Shown here piece after piece: positions 1 through 11,704 of a DNA stretch of 64,000 nt. The position numbers and the translations under genes are program-made. The notes below the pieces were generated by a model. The model did not search any database, was not told the DNA's origin, and saw nothing but the letters and a program-made list of their open reading frames with translations. The stretch's first letter is position 1; every line of letters starts with the position of its first letter. Source of the stretch: Tolypeutes matacus (taxonomy: Eukaryota > Chordata > Mammalia > Cingulata > Chlamyphoridae). The stretch spans positions 4,430,642-4,494,641 of the forward strand of contig JAKSZT010017954.1 of the NCBI GenBank assembly GCA_026826555.1, in the 5' to 3' direction.

Positions 1-540
1 AAAAAAGAGACAGCTTGCTGGGGGTTTCTGAGAAAGAGATTCTCCCCCCCCCCCAAAAAAAAAGGGATGCTATAGGAAGAAGGCAGTTTTCCTGTCTTGA
101 ATGCAGTATATGGTGCTTCAGCAGCCCTCTTGTGACCATGAAGCAGCAAGCCCAAGGACAGAAAGCCAAGAACACCTGGGATGGCAGAGCAGGAAGAAAG
201 AAAGAACTATGTCTTTGATGACATGGTTGAACCACTGCACCAAACTTGAGCCAACTTCCAGGCTTCTTTTATTTGCAAGAACTGATGACTTTATTGAATG
301 CTGGTCAGATTTTCTGGTATGTTCAGAGTCCTTGGCCCTCATCCCATCTCAGCAGCCCTCAGCCTAACAGCTGGGAAGGAAGTCCTCTGGCCCCTTTTAG
401 AAAAGGTTGCTTGGGAAAAAGAAAAAAACAAACAAACACATCTCCAGTTCTGCTATCCCTTTTATCTCCCTTGCTTCTTCCCAATTCAAGTTCCCTTTTC
501 ATCAACATTCCTTCCCTTCTTGAAAAGCTCTCCCCTTTTC
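1..540. other. Single-copy, pyrimidine-rich sequence with a C11/A9 tract
   Basis: No repeat family or exon is recognised. A run of 11 C followed by 9 A lies at about 44-63. The + strand from 440 onward is rich in C and T, which explains the long but meaningless open frame across 246-779. Confidence 0.5.
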
Positions 541-549
541 TCCTTTATT

Positions 550-745
550 GCTTGGTGACCTCATCTAAGGCCCATCCTCACTTCCACCCATGCTTTCTGC
601 TCGTGTTCTTTTCAAACACTCACCTTTCCCCCAAAGTGCTCGTTCATCTCTGGGTCTTTGCCCAGGCCATTCTCTCCACCTGGAATGTTCTCTCCTGGCA
701 TTCTACTCACCAGGGGCATGACCCTGGGGAATGTTTTCTGACCTT
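550..745 (+). mobile_element. L2 LINE fragment
   Basis: The order of 'gggtctttgcccaggccattctc'-type words (split: 'gggtctttgcccaggcc' then 'attctctccacctggaatg') and a following 'tgaccttcttgaagcc' matches the 3' coding region of L2, which in other mammals reads like 'cctttgcacttgctgttcc..ctggaacg'. It is old and 5'/3' truncated. Called by eye from the known L2 consensus. Confidence 0.6.
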
Positions 746-849
746 CTTGAAGCCTCAGTCCCCATGGGCTTTCCTTTAACACAGTGCCATGGTGTTGTCC
801 TCAGGGCGGGGACACTGGGCCATAGTCTGCATCCAGTGTACATTTAGTG

Positions 850-955
850 AGTAACACACTTGCTCACCTTTGGGTACTTTTCTGGGGAGGCCCCTTCCAA
901 GCACTTTGCACATGCCAGTCATCTAGTCCTCACAACTGCGTCTAGGGTGGCTTTG
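850..955 (-). mobile_element. MIR SINE fragment
   Basis: The words 'caagcactttgcacatgcc' and 'ctagtcctcacaactgc' match the reverse complement of the central MIR consensus. It is short and diverged. Confidence 0.5.
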
Positions 956-1645
956 GGACATCCTGGCCAGAGAGCAGGGAGGCCCCACTGCTTTGCCCGG
1001 CCCTAGTTAGTGTCTTGGTTCTTTTTATAAGGTAGTGAGCCAAAGACTTAGAATGCAGATGCAGATATCAGGCAAAAAGGGTTTTAAACAAAGTCCCTTG
1101 TATTTGCTACTCAAGATCATATTATGAAATGAGATAATACTCTCCCTGTTTTATCAGTCCTTTACTGTGTGAGGTTTTTTTCCCCCAAATAGTGGAGGGG
1201 GACAATAATGAAGAGTTTTGTCCATGGGTCAGCTCTGTGAGCACAGCCTGGCTACCACTTCCCAGGGGAGGGGCAGTTGGACTCTGCCTTCAGACCTGAG
1301 ATGGCTCAGGGTGGGGGGATCTAATTACAGCTTTCCTTCCTCATTTGGAATCCTAGGAGAAAGGCTTCATCATTTCCCTAATAAGAACATGACAAAGAAG
1401 TAAGTGTGCATGATTTTTCAAGTTCAAGCACAAGATAAAGGAATTCTTCAAAGCATTTAATGCTTGCATTTCCTTCCCGCAACGTAACGAGGATAAATCA
1501 TGGTGTGGAGCAAAACATCCAAGGCTTTGAGGTACACTGGTTGGGGACCACTGGAAACAAGGAGACAATTTATCAAGCTCCTCCCTTTCCAGAGTGTTCC
1601 CTTGCCCAAAAGCCTGTAAGCCTGAGATGCAAGACTTTCCAAGTA
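956..1645. other. No recognisable feature
   Basis: Single-copy-looking sequence. A short 'ggttggggaccactgg' stretch near 1540 resembles hAT terminal sequence but is too small to call. Confidence 0.4.
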
Positions 1646-1649
1646 TCTC

Positions 1650-1760
1650 CTGGTACTGGTAGGTGCTATTGTCCCCATTATGCAGATGAGGAAACTAAGG
1701 CACAATTAGGTTCATTGGTTGGCCCAAGGCCTCTCCTGAAAAAAAAAAAAAAAAAAAAAA
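1650..1760 (-). mobile_element. MIR fragment followed by an A22 tract
   Basis: 'tgtccccattatgcagatgag' followed closely by 'gaaactaaggcacaa' is the MIR core in reverse orientation. The match stops near 1738, and a run of 22 A occupies 1739-1760. The A-run may be an independent mononucleotide expansion or the tail of a very short retro-insertion. Confidence 0.7.
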
Positions 1761-1764
1761 GATC

Positions 1765-2399
1765 GAATAAATGATCCCATTTCAGGCTTTTCCAGGCTGG
1801 GCTTCAGGGAGGACTATAATGGTGATGCCCAAATAAAGCACGTGGCTTTTCAAAATCAGGGAGATGGTCCTTTTATGGCAGCCTGACCACACAGCACAGT
1901 CTTCTCGGGATCGTATTACAGTCACCCCAGGGCCGGCGAGAGAGCTTGGATTGTGTGTCTGCATTTGCGAGTGAGTGGATTTGGGTTGAGAGGAGGAAGG
2001 GACTGTTTTGGGAGCCTGTGGGAGAGACTGGCTCACGACCTCTGTCCACATCATCTGCCACTGTAAACACACCGGGCCTCTGAACCTGCCTTTCCAGGAT
2101 TTTCCTATCATTAGCACCAGGTTCCTGGGCTCCCGACAGGTTCTGGACCTGTGTCCCCTGCAGGCAATGACTCAGACAGCCCTGGCTCCCTTCTGGGATC
2201 ATCTTCCTGCCTTTGTTGGGAAAGAAATGCCATCTTCCAAGGGAAGATCTTCATAGGATCAGCCTTGGTCCCCAGGTTCATCAGCTAAGTTGGAGTGTGT
2301 GGGCCATTGCAGAAGGTCAAAGCGGCCCTTTGGGGCAGGCAAAGGGGCTTTGCAGAGGAAGAACCTGGAGGAAACTGCAGGACTGTGGAAAGGAACCTG
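1765..2399. other. No recognisable feature
   Basis: Single-copy-looking DNA with small overlapping open frames on both strands. None resembles a known protein. Confidence 0.4.
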
Positions 2400-2540
2400 T
2401 GTCTATATTGTGGCACTTTGTAAATGTGTGACTTTGGGCAAAAAAAGCTCTCTGAGCCTCATTTGCAAAGTGGGATTCTCACTCTTACCACACAGAATTA
2501 AAAAAGTTAATATATGCATTTGATCCAGCAGAGCATTTGT
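2400..2540 (+). mobile_element. MIR SINE fragment
   Basis: 'gtgtgactttgggcaa', then 'ctctctgagcctcatttgc' and 'gttaatatatgcat' occur in the order and spacing of the sense MIR consensus. Confidence 0.8.
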
Positions 2541-2624
2541 TCCTCCTCCCCCATCCCCACTCCCTTCTTTTTTTTGCAGGGGACATTTTAGTGATGAAGG
2601 CGGAGGGAGCCTGTGGCAGGACAC

Positions 2625-3127
2625 ACATCTAGACTACATTTCTCAGCCTTCCTTGCAGTTAGGTGTGGCCATGTGACCAAGCTCCAGGCAGTGATATGGA
2701 GCAGAACTCATGCATACCATTTCCATACCTGGCCCATATAATCCTCTTTCCTAATCTTCCACTCCTGCTTATATTCCATTGGGGAGAATTTTGTCACATA
2801 GTCATAACCAACTGCAAGGGGGCTGGCCAACATAATATCCCCCAATAAGGGGAGAACAGATTTTGATGGAGAGTTAACAGTCTCTTACACATAATCTTAA
2901 AAGAAATAGGTGTGCACTTGGCTTGCTCTCCCTACTTCCTACTGGCTCAGATGCAGATGCAATGGCAGGATCTGGCATAGCCACTTTGGACCTAGAGAGA
3001 GAAACTGCATGTTGAAGATGGCAGAGCCACCCCCAGCCGTGGACTGCCATCCTTGATTGCTATGTGAAAGAGATGTGTTTTTGGGTCTCTTTGTTACAGC
3101 AGCTCAGACTGTCCTCTAACTGATACA
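2625..3127 (+). mobile_element. MLT1-class MaLR LTR
   Basis: The start resembles the MLT1 motif 'ccttccttgcagttaggtg' followed by 'tggccatgtgacc'. The end has 'gcatagccactttgga', 'tgctatgtgaaagag', 'gggtctctttgttacagcagc' and a terminal 'ctgataca', as in MLT1 3' ends. The middle (about 2720-2870) aligns poorly and may hold inserted sequence. It is an old ERVL-MaLR solo LTR with no coding capacity. Confidence 0.65.
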
Positions 3128-5103
3128 TGCCTACTGCAGATAAACTGGTTTCCCAGGATAAGGTCCAGGAACCTTTAACTCTCTTATATATTAGTTTTGT
3201 CTCCTGCTTACCAAACACTCACCAGAGATGGTCTAGCCTTCATCTTCAACATGAAGGGAGTCTCAGCCTTGTGCCTGGTCTGCTTCACGATTTCTCCTGG
3301 GATCCCAGCAACTCCTCATTCAATACCTTTCCTTGTTGTCTGCCCTGATGTCTCAGGTTTGGACATGGAGATAAGGCATCAACCTCGACACCCAATAAAG
3401 ACCTTTAACCCTTCTGGGGAGAAAAAGAGCACTTGAGATAATAGAGCAACAGACTGAAATAGACTATGAAACAAGTACTGTGTGTTTAAGATGGCTAAAG
3501 AAATAAAAGAAGACATAGGAACCATAAGGAAAGAATAGCACACCAGATTTTTTTCCCTCATTTTTTTCTCATTACACAAACCACAGCTGGTATTGATCCA
3601 ATAAAATTCAAGCCCCAGACAACGCATGCAGAAAACCCCATCCTGATCCTGAGAAAACGCCAGACATGTGTATGTATTTAGACTTTGAGACACTATGAAG
3701 AAAAAGAACTAGCTTACATATTTTAATTGGACTCGCATTTCACTCGTGGCCCTGAAAATGTGTTCTCAGGATGATGCCTGATTTAAAGCCCCTATCAGGG
3801 ATGTCATTCATTTTCCAGAAATATATCCAAGAAATATATCCATCGGATCTTGTAGAGGTGGGACTCCCCCCCCCCCACCATGATTCCACTGACACCAAAG
3901 TACTTAAGTTGGATATAGAACCTTAGACTCATTGAGGGTTTTAGAACTGGAGTGGAACTTAAGTCATCTGGTGCTGCTTTGTCACTTTGCAGGTGGACGA
4001 ATTGGCCCCAGAGGCAGAAGGACCCGCTGTGGAGGCAGCGGGTGCCCGGTGGGGGTAGCAGAATTAGCACACGTGCTCGGCTTTTCTTGGCCTGTTGGAG
4101 AAGAGTCTGATTTCTACATTTACGAGCTCCTGTTTATTTTTCACCCTCTCTTGCCTTCAGGATCTCTGAGCACACAGGCAGACTGACACAGAATGGTTGA
4201 GAGGCCCATATTACATCCAACTGGCAGGGTGGAGCCTTCCAAAATGGGTTTCAGAGTTTGCTCTTCATTTTTATTCCATTTGGGATGAACATCTATCTGC
4301 CTGACTCCCAGCCCGCAGTACTCTACCTTGCCCCTGGCCCACCTGGCAGTGCCTTTCCCAGGTCTACCGTGGAGTGGATGAGGATATGGGAGGACCCGGG
4401 GCTTGGGGTCTCGCCCTTTCCTTTTGAGTCAGGATTTTGCTTCTCCTGCCCCATCCCTGGGTTGCTCCTGATGGGATAAAGGGCTTTGTTCTTGGTAGCA
4501 AGTTTCGGGGATCAGAAAGCCAACAGCGGGTATGGGGTCTGGGAGCTCTCTAGGGTTCCCCTAATCTTTCTATGCACATGTTCTCTTTGCCAACCTATGG
4601 ATAAGGCTGAGGAAATAGAAGAGCTTTCTTGAACAGCTCTGGGAAGACGGGGGCAGGGAATGGCAGCTGCACTGTGTTATGAAGCTCTCTCAGCTGTCAG
4701 TCCATCTCTTTCCAGCATCTGGAATTCAGGGTCCAGCGCCTATCTCCTTTTTATTTCTTTCTATTTCTGTCTTTTCCTGGCCAGCCTCTTTGGAAATCTG
4801 TGCCTCTGTTCCAAAATGGAAGCTGGAATGAAGGATGTGTTGATGGCTCTGGAGCAGACCATCTACCCTTGGGAAAGCTACCCGTTACTTCACCACCATC
4901 GATGGCATGTCCCTTTGCCACACGTTTTATCGATTTGTGCCTAGGGATGTATGTGTCCAATGAAGAGGCAGCTTTCTGTTAATCTTTGCTAGATAAAATC
5001 TCACTAAGGGCTGTCTCTCTTGGTTAACCTCTACTGACCCCCACACGCCTGCTTGAAAAGAGAAATTCTTTTGAAGACTTCCGAGGTCTCATGTAGACAA
5101 AAC
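3128..5103. other. Long single-copy stretch, no gene seen
   Basis: No exon or repeat family is recognised over about 2 kb, apart from a C-run at about 3868-3877. Open frames here are short and lack protein similarity that I can see. Confidence 0.45.
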
Positions 5104-5118
5104 AGAGGGAAGATTTGG

Positions 5119-5222
5119 TTGCATTTATTTATTTATTTTTTAACCGGGAGGTACTGGGGATCGAACCCGGGTCCCTCCATATGGGAGACAGACGCCCAAC
5201 CAGTTGAGCCACATCCGACCCT
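5119..5222 (-). mobile_element. Short DAS-type tRNA-derived SINE
   Basis: Reading the minus strand, the element starts near 5222 with a tRNA-like box A ('ggatgtggctcaactgg'), has a box B ('gggttcgatcccc') and ends in an A-rich tail that appears as T/A runs at 5122-5143 on the + strand. It is flanked by a perfect 15-bp target-site duplication, agagggaagatttgg, at 5104-5118 and 5223-5237. At about 104 bp it is the short tRNA-only form. The perfect duplication indicates a fairly recent insertion. Confidence 0.93.
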
Positions 5223-5454
5223 AGAGGGAAGATTTGGATTCAGCTATGCCTCCTCCCACAGTGAGTCCTAGTGAACTTTGTTGGGTTCGCAGAGCCAGCC
5301 TGGAAGTGGCTCCCCCACATCCCTGCCCTGGCTCAGCCAAACTGGGGGGGCCAGTGGGCACAGGGCTGTTTACCTGGGGGTTTTCTCGGGGACTCTGGAG
5401 CGGTCTGAGGGGACTTGAGGTACATCCAGAATGAATTGACGGCGGTGTTCTCAG

Positions 5455-5600
5455 CTTCATTTTTTCTTAATTAGTTCTAATTACTCTGTCATCATAAATG
5501 CACTGACAGCGAAAGCCTTCAAGTTCCTTTAAGCAGCTGGCAGTAATCGGCTTCATTAATCTTGCCGATTCCAATCTTTTGAAGATTGCTAGTTTGCTTT
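5455..5600. promoter_or_regulatory. Candidate conserved noncoding element (homeodomain-site rich)
   Basis: An AT-rich, repeat-free block has two homeodomain-type cores close together (CTTAATTAG at 5466-5474, CTAATTAC at 5477-5484), a third TTAAT further on, and CpGs kept in otherwise CpG-poor sequence ('gacagcgaaag', 'taatcggc', 'gccgattcc'). This is what conserved developmental enhancers often look like, but conservation itself cannot be seen here. Confidence 0.3.
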
Positions 5601-5604
5601 AGAA

Positions 5605-6830
5605 AGGATCCGTTTTCAGCGCCATTTTCCACCTCCACAAGGCAAGTCCCAGCTCAGCAGTGAAAACGAGGCAAACAGCCTGGGAGCTCAACAACGGTCC
5701 CTGGGCCTTGTCACACAGTCCAAGGTCTGGGATAGGGGAAGGTGTCCCTCCCCAGGAGGGGCTGGGAGGGCCTATTTCAGGGCAGTGCCTGTGTTTGGAG
5801 GTCATGGAGCATGTGGACAGGGGCACAGGGGCTTGCCCATGTCTGGCTGGCTCATCAGCCTCCCCACTGCCTTGGGAGAGCGTCAAGGCCCTACTATTAT
5901 AATCACTTAAGTACTTAACCTTGGACCCGCCCCCCCCATCCCCATCATGTCTTGCAACTGGAATTCCAAGCTGTTCACTATCTCCTGCCCACATGGGTAT
6001 CTAGGATTTAACCATACTTTGTCAGTCTCACCTCTTCTTTATATGGTTTTTGCTAATGGGGCCAGTGCGGATGTCCATGAAAGTCGGGTGCTAAGGTAAA
6101 AAGTTCCGAAACCAGGATGACCTGGAAGTAGTGTTTATATTGAGGATAGACTGAGGCAATATAGAAGGGAAGGGTGAGAAATCAGTATCGTAAATGAGGG
6201 GAGACATAAGGCTATAGTTAGAGATGTGGTGTGTGTCCATCCCACAGGTCAAGTTGAGGCTGGAAATGGAAGTGTGAGCAAAGACCCTGGAAGTAAGATA
6301 GTGTGTGTGTGTGTGTGTGTGTGTCAGGGTGTATTTTTTCAGAACTATGTACAGAACCAAGCTTAGCAAGAACAAGGGACCATTGGAGTTCCTTTCCTAC
6401 GGTGCCTGCTGGATGCACAGAGGCTGTTAATAAACCAAAGGTGTTATGAGAGCTGGGACCTTTGGAATAAGTTCCCTTAGGGCTGGGATGACATTTGACA
6501 TCAGCCATCAACATGCTCAGAGTTTTCTGTGACCTCAAACTAATGTCCCGGGCAGAGCTCCTTATTGCCCCTTGCAGAGTTGGCCTCCCCTTCATTTCCC
6601 TTCTTTCCATTTGATGATCTTACCCCTGGTTCCAGATCTCTTTTCTTATCTGTATCGGAAGGGTGAGAACTCTTGGGGTTGAGTCTTGACAGTTCTTGGT
6701 GGGCTCCAGACAGAGTTCCCAGTAAGGGAGGCACCACATGGTCCTGCCTTCCTCTGTCACATTCACCCCAGATGTGCCCAGAACCAGGCCCCCCTCTTCT
6801 GTCCTTCAGTGTCCTCACACCCCCCACTGA
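5605..6830. other. Single-copy stretch with a (GT)12 microsatellite
   Basis: A dinucleotide repeat of 12 GT units occupies 6301-6324. Nothing else is recognised. Opposing open frames of 80-130 codons overlap in several frames and look like chance. Confidence 0.5.
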
Positions 6831-6834
6831 TGCT

Positions 6835-7075
6835 GAAAATAGTTGCCATTTGCTGAGTGCCCACCACTGCCAGACTTTCAGCTACGGGCTTTACAGATAT
6901 TTTCTCCTTGAATCCCCCTAACTCAGTGAGGAGGCATGATTATTTCCATTTTACAGATGATCACATAAAGTCTCAAAGAGGTTAAATGCCTTACACAAGG
7001 TCAAACAATGATGCGACAGAAGCAAGGTGTGAACCTAGGTGTATGTGACTAAACCTCTTCACTCTGTCACACCAT
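6835..7075 (-). mobile_element. MIR SINE, nearly full length
   Basis: The reverse MIR order is visible: 'tgccatttgctgagtgccc', 'atttccattttacagatga', 'aagaggttaaatgcc', 'caaggtcaaacaatgatg' and 'gtgtgaacctaggt'. Old and mammal-wide. Confidence 0.85.
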
Positions 7076-7339
7076 ATACCAGTTAAATGGCTACTTTGCA
7101 CCTACAAAAGTTGAGATACAAACAAGCAAACCTACCAGTCTTTGCACCAGGAGCTGGAGGGCTTACAAGAGGAAGAAGTCACAGTCACTATCTTCCAGGA
7201 TGGGCAATCACTTCACCCATTACTAAGTGAAGGTTCTGTTTCCATCCAGACAAAAGTTCCCATACAAACCAAGTCCATTCCCACCTCTAAGCCTTTTGCT
7301 CTGTGATATTCCTTGCCTGGAATGCTTTCCCCATTTATC

Positions 7340-7685
7340 ATTTTAAAAAACTTAACATTTTTATTTTGGAGTAATTGTAGATTCACATGAAAGTGTAAGA
7401 AATAATACAGAGGTCTGGTATACCCTTTACCCACTTTTCCCCAATGGGAACATCTTGCAAAACTATAGTATAATATCATAACCAGGAAATTGACATTGAT
7501 ACAGTCCATTGAGCTTATACAGATTTCCCCAGTTTTACATGTAAGCATTTGTGTGTGTGTTTGTGTACTTAATTCTATGTAATTTTTTCAGGTGTAAGTT
7601 CGTGTATCTACCACCAGACAGCATCACCACAAGGATTCCTTGTGTTGCCCCTTTATAACCACACCCACCTCCCTCCCACTGCCAT
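7340..7685 (-). mobile_element. L1 (L1M-type) 3' UTR fragment
   Basis: 'gagtaattgtagattcaca', 'gtaagaaataatacagagg', 'catcttgcaaaactatagta' and 'ttgacattgatacagtcc' are the reverse complement of ancient mammalian L1M 3' UTRs. It abuts the younger antisense L1 derivative that begins near 7690, which may have inserted into it. Confidence 0.75.
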
Positions 7686-8209
7686 TTCATTATTTTTTAA
7701 ATTAGAGAAGTTGTGGGTTTTCAAAAAAAGAAAACATGCATAAAATACAGTGTTCCCATATACCACACCAATATTAACATCTTTCATTGGTGTGGTATAT
7801 TTGTTACAACTAATGAAAGCATATTTTTATAATTATACTATTAACTATAGTCCATGGCTTAACTTAGAGTTCACTGTTTGTGTTGTACATTTCCATAGAT
7901 TTAAAAATTTCTATTTTAGTAACATATATACAACCTAAAATGTCCCCTTTTAAACACTTTCAAATACATAATTCAGTGCTGTTAATTATGTTCACAATGT
8001 TGTGCTACCATCACAACCATCCATAATAAAAACTTTTCAATCAGCCCATATAGAAATTCTGTACATTTAAAAATGCCTTAACTCCCTATTCCCTACCCCA
8101 TCCCATCCCCTGATAACCTATATTGTATATTCTGACTCTATGAGTTTGTTTGTTCTAATTATTTCACATCAGTAAGATCATATTTCCCTAATGGTTAATG
8201 ATGTTGAGC

Positions 8210-9932
8210 ATCTTTTCATGTGCTTTTTTGCCTCCATTGAATATCTTCTTTGGAGCAATGTGTATTCAAGCCTTTTGCCCATTTTTAATTGGGTTGTTTA
8301 TCTTTTCATTGCTGCATTGAAGGATTTCTTTATATATTCTGGATATTAAACCCTTATGGATATGTAGTTTCCAAATATATTCTCCCATTGTGTAGATTAT
8401 TTTACTTTCATGATAAAGTCCTTTGATGCACAAAAGATTTTAATTTTGATGAGGCCCCATTTGTCTATTTTTTTTTAAACTTAAAGTCTAAGAAACTATT
8501 TCCTAACAGAAAGTCCTAAAGATGCTTCCCTATGTTTTCTTTTTGGAATTTCATAGTTCTGGCTCTTAAACTTAGGCCTTTGATCCATTTTAGGTTGGTT
8601 TTTGTATATGGTATGAGGTAGGGGTCCACCTTCATTCTTTTGTATATGGACATCCAGTTTACCCAGAACCATTTGCTGAACAGCGCATTCTTTCCCAATT
8701 GATTGGTCTTTGCCTACTTTTCAAAAACCAGTTGGCTATAAATATGAGGGTTGATTTCTGAACTCTCAATTCAATTCCATTGGTCTACATGTGTGTACCA
8801 TGCTGTTTTAATTACTGCAGCTTTGTAATAAGTTTTTAAGATTGGGAAGTGTAAGTCCTCCAACTTTGTTCATCTTTTTCAAGATGGTATTGGCTATTTG
8901 GAGCTTCTTACCCTCCATATAAATTTGATGATTGGCTTTTCCATTTCTGCAAAGAAGTTTGTTGGAATTTTGATTGTGATTGCATTGAATCTGTAAATTG
9001 CTTTGGGTAGAATTTACATCTTAACAATATTTCATCTTCCAATCCATGAACATAGAATGTCTTTCCATTTATTTAGGTCTTCTTTGATTTCTTTAGCAAT
9101 GTTTCATAGTATTCTGTATACAAGTCCTTTACATCCTTGATTAGATTTATTCCTAGATATTTGATTCTTTCAGTTGTTATTGTAAATGAATTTTTTGTCT
9201 TGATTTTTTTCTTCTCATTGTTCATTAGTAGTGTGTAGAAACACTATTGATTTTTGGGTGTTGATCTTGTACCCTGCCACTTTGTTCAATTCATTTATTA
9301 GCCCTAGGAACTTTGTTGTGGAATTTTCAGGATATATGATCATGTAGTCTGCACATAGGGAAAGTTTTACTTCTTCTTTTCCAATTTGGATGCCTTTTAT
9401 TTCTTTTTCTTGCCTAATTGCTCTGGCTAAAACTTCCAGTACAATGTTGAATAACAGTGGTGACAGTGGGCATACTTGTCTTGTTCCTGATCTTAGAGGG
9501 AAAGTTTTCAGCCTTTAACACATAATTAAATGTGTTAGTTGTGGGTTTTCATATATGCCCTTTATAATATTGAGGACGTTTCCTTTTATTTCTAGTTTTC
9601 TAAATGCTTTTTATCAAGATGGGCTGCTGGATGTTGTCAAATGCCTTTTCTGCATTAATTTAGATGATCATGCATTTTTTCCCCCTTCATTCTGTAATAT
9701 GGTGTATTGTATTAATTGATTTTCCTATGTTTTACCACCCTTGAATACCTATGATAAACCACTTGGTCACATAGTTCATTTAATGTGTTGTTGGATTCTG
9801 TTTGCTAGTATAGTTTTGAGGATTTTTGCATTTATATTTATAAGAGATATTGGTCTATAATTTTCATTTTCTTTATCTAACTTTGGTATGAGGGTGATGG
9901 TGGCCTCATAGAATGAATTAGGGACTGTTCCC
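8210..9932 (-). pseudogene. L1 ORF2 fragment (RT 3' part to C-terminus), decayed
   Basis: Minus-strand translation near 9820-9932 gives [20 protein letters not shown] followed by NYRPISLIN, a conserved reverse transcriptase segment of L1 ORF2p. Downstream, the + strand carries the usual antisense ORF2 words, such as 'gtaccctgccactttgttc' (9271), 'ccattggtctacatgtgt' (8778) and 'cccatttgtctattttt' (8455). Many stops and indels interrupt all frames. No endonuclease-coding part exists at this locus. Confidence 0.8.
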
Positions 9933-10665
9933 ACTGCTTTCTTACCTCTGTGGTTTCTGATGAGAAATCAGCCCTTAATCTAATTGGGATTCCTTGGTAC
10001 ATAACACATTGATTTTCTCTTGCAGCTTTCAGAACTCTCTCCTTGTCCTTTGCATTCAACTCTTTTGATTAGTATGTGATGGGCTGCATTTCTCTTTAAG
10101 TTTATCATGTTTGGTGTTTCCTGGGCTTCTTTGAGGTGCGTTTTCGTGTGTTTTGCTATGTTTGGTAAGTTTTCAGTCATCATTTCTTCCCCTTCTCTCT
10201 TTCTTTTCCTTCTAAGACTCCCATACTGCATATTCTGGTGTGTTTGATGGTGTCCCACAGGGCTCTTGGGTTATTTTTGCTTTTCATAGCTCTTTGTACT
10301 TTCTGCTCCTCAGCCAGGCTCATTTCAATTGTCTTGTCTTCCAGTTCACTGATTCTTTCTTCTGCCAGCTCTGATCTGCTTGGGAAATCCTCCTGGGAAT
10401 TCTTCATTTCAATTATTGTGGTCTTCAACCCCAGTAGTTCAGTTTGGTTCCCTTTAAATATTTCTCTTTATTGAGATTCTCGTATTGTTCCTTCATTGTT
10501 TTCTTGATATCCTTTAGTTCTTTCTCAGTATTTTTTTTCATGTCCTTGAGCATATTGACTGTTTTCCTGATGTCCTTTAGTTCTTATTCTGTATTTTTCC
10601 TTCATCTCCTTGAGTATAGAAGATCATTTTCTAGAAAGTCTTTGTCTGGTATGTCTACAGTCTGA
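9933..10665 (-). pseudogene. L1 ORF1 fragment, decayed
   Basis: Minus-strand frames encode a charged, coiled-coil-like segment (ELAEERISELEDKTIEMS near 10290-10370). The ORF1p C-terminal domain follows: [18 protein letters not shown] near 9930-9985, and 'KDKERVLKAARENQ' just upstream of it. ORF1p binds RNA as a trimer in L1 particles. The reading is split over at least three frames. It stops right after the conserved QW, where sequence switches to ORF2, so the last roughly 60 codons of ORF1 are missing. Confidence 0.75.
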
Positions 10666-10759
10666 TCTTCTTCATTGATGTTTACTGTAGTTTTATCCTC
10701 TTCCTTTGGCTGGGCAATCATTTCCTGCTTTGTTGTCTTGTAATCTTTTCTTGCACACT

Positions 10760-11700
10760 GTACATGTTAATATTTTAAAATGTTAATGCTATGATTTATT
10801 CCCTGAGATGTCTATTTCTTGAGTTTGTATGCTGCTAGTGATATGATAGAAATTTTTTTGAATGTCAGGAGATAACAAAGCCAAGCACACCTAAGCTGTC
10901 TTTGCAAATTGACTTTGCATTGGCTGGTGCTCTCCTTCAAAGTTCAGCACTCCTATCATGAAGGTCAGCCTAAGGTGAATGCAAAGTGCAGGGTCTTCCC
11001 TGTCTTTTCTGGCCCTGTGTCTTGTCCTGGGCTTACGTTTGCTAGTGGTCTTAGGAGTTCCCCTCTCCTCTCCTCTCCTCTCCTCTCCTCTCCTCTCCTC
11101 TCCTCTCCTCTCCTCTCCTAGTTCCCCTATTCAGAGGAGTTTGAATTCCTTTCAATCTTCTCCCTCTCCTTGGTGTTCTACTGCAGGACTTTAAAGTGGG
11201 TTAGCCTTTGCCCCAGGCTGCCACAATTGTTTCTTATACTGCTTTCCTTGTCTCAAGTTGCTTTTGTCTGGAGGGCAAATTCTGGGAGGGGGGAACCCAC
11301 CAGAGAAGAGTTTCCCAAGTCAGTCTTTCCCAGCTGGGACCCACAGTGGGCTCCAAACTGCCCTGGGTAGGGGAGGAGTTAGGGGCCAGGGAGGGCACCA
11401 GGAACTTCTTCCATGGGTTGTCAAAGCTGCGCTTTCTTGTCTTAGTCCCTGCCCAGCAAATGCATCCCTTCAACTGTCCTCTGCAGCTCTGAGGAAACAT
11501 TTAATTCTCTTCCACTGCCTTTGTCCAGGGCTGGCTGGAACAATGCTGCCATGTCATTTTAATCTGATTTTTCCCCCGCAGCTGGCACTGGCTGTGATTT
11601 CTCCTTGAAGTCTGCTGCCTTCAGCTAGCCTGCTGCACCCTGTCTTGGGCCCTTTGTGCCACTTAGCATTTGCCACCTTGGAAGCCACATGGAGGACTGG
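10760..11700. other. Possible 5' part of the HAL1-like element, unassigned
   Basis: This block lies just upstream (in minus orientation) of the ORF1 remnant and could be its 5' UTR, but I do not recognise the sequence securely. It contains the pentanucleotide repeat at 11062-11118. No exon is seen. Confidence 0.3.
11062..11118. repeat. (CTCTC)n pentanucleotide tandem repeat
   Basis: About eleven uninterrupted 5-bp units (cctct) occupy this span. They make chance open frames of serine, leucine and proline in the + strand. Confidence 0.95.
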
Positions 11701-11704
11701 AAGA

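Larger units (their letters stand above)
7690..10760 (-). mobile_element. HAL1-like L1 derivative (ORF1 joined to 3' half of ORF2)
   Basis: On the minus strand the order is an ORF1 remnant (10665 down to about 9933), the 3' half of ORF2 starting inside the reverse transcriptase (about 9932 down to 8210), then a 3' UTR (8200 to 7690). The whole ORF2 endonuclease, the first part of the reverse transcriptase and the last part of ORF1 are absent. The 3' UTR matches the one seen at 23.1-24.3 kb and 29.3-30.5 kb ('gtgtggtatatttgttacaa' and neighbouring words). This is the arrangement of half-L1 (HAL1) elements. A single-copy internal deletion is the alternative. The 5' boundary is uncertain and may extend to about 11610. 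Confidence 0.7.

Noticed and set aside
246..779. 177-codon open frame on the + strand
   Set aside because: It lies in C/T-rich DNA where stops are rare and overlaps an L2 remnant. No domain is seen.
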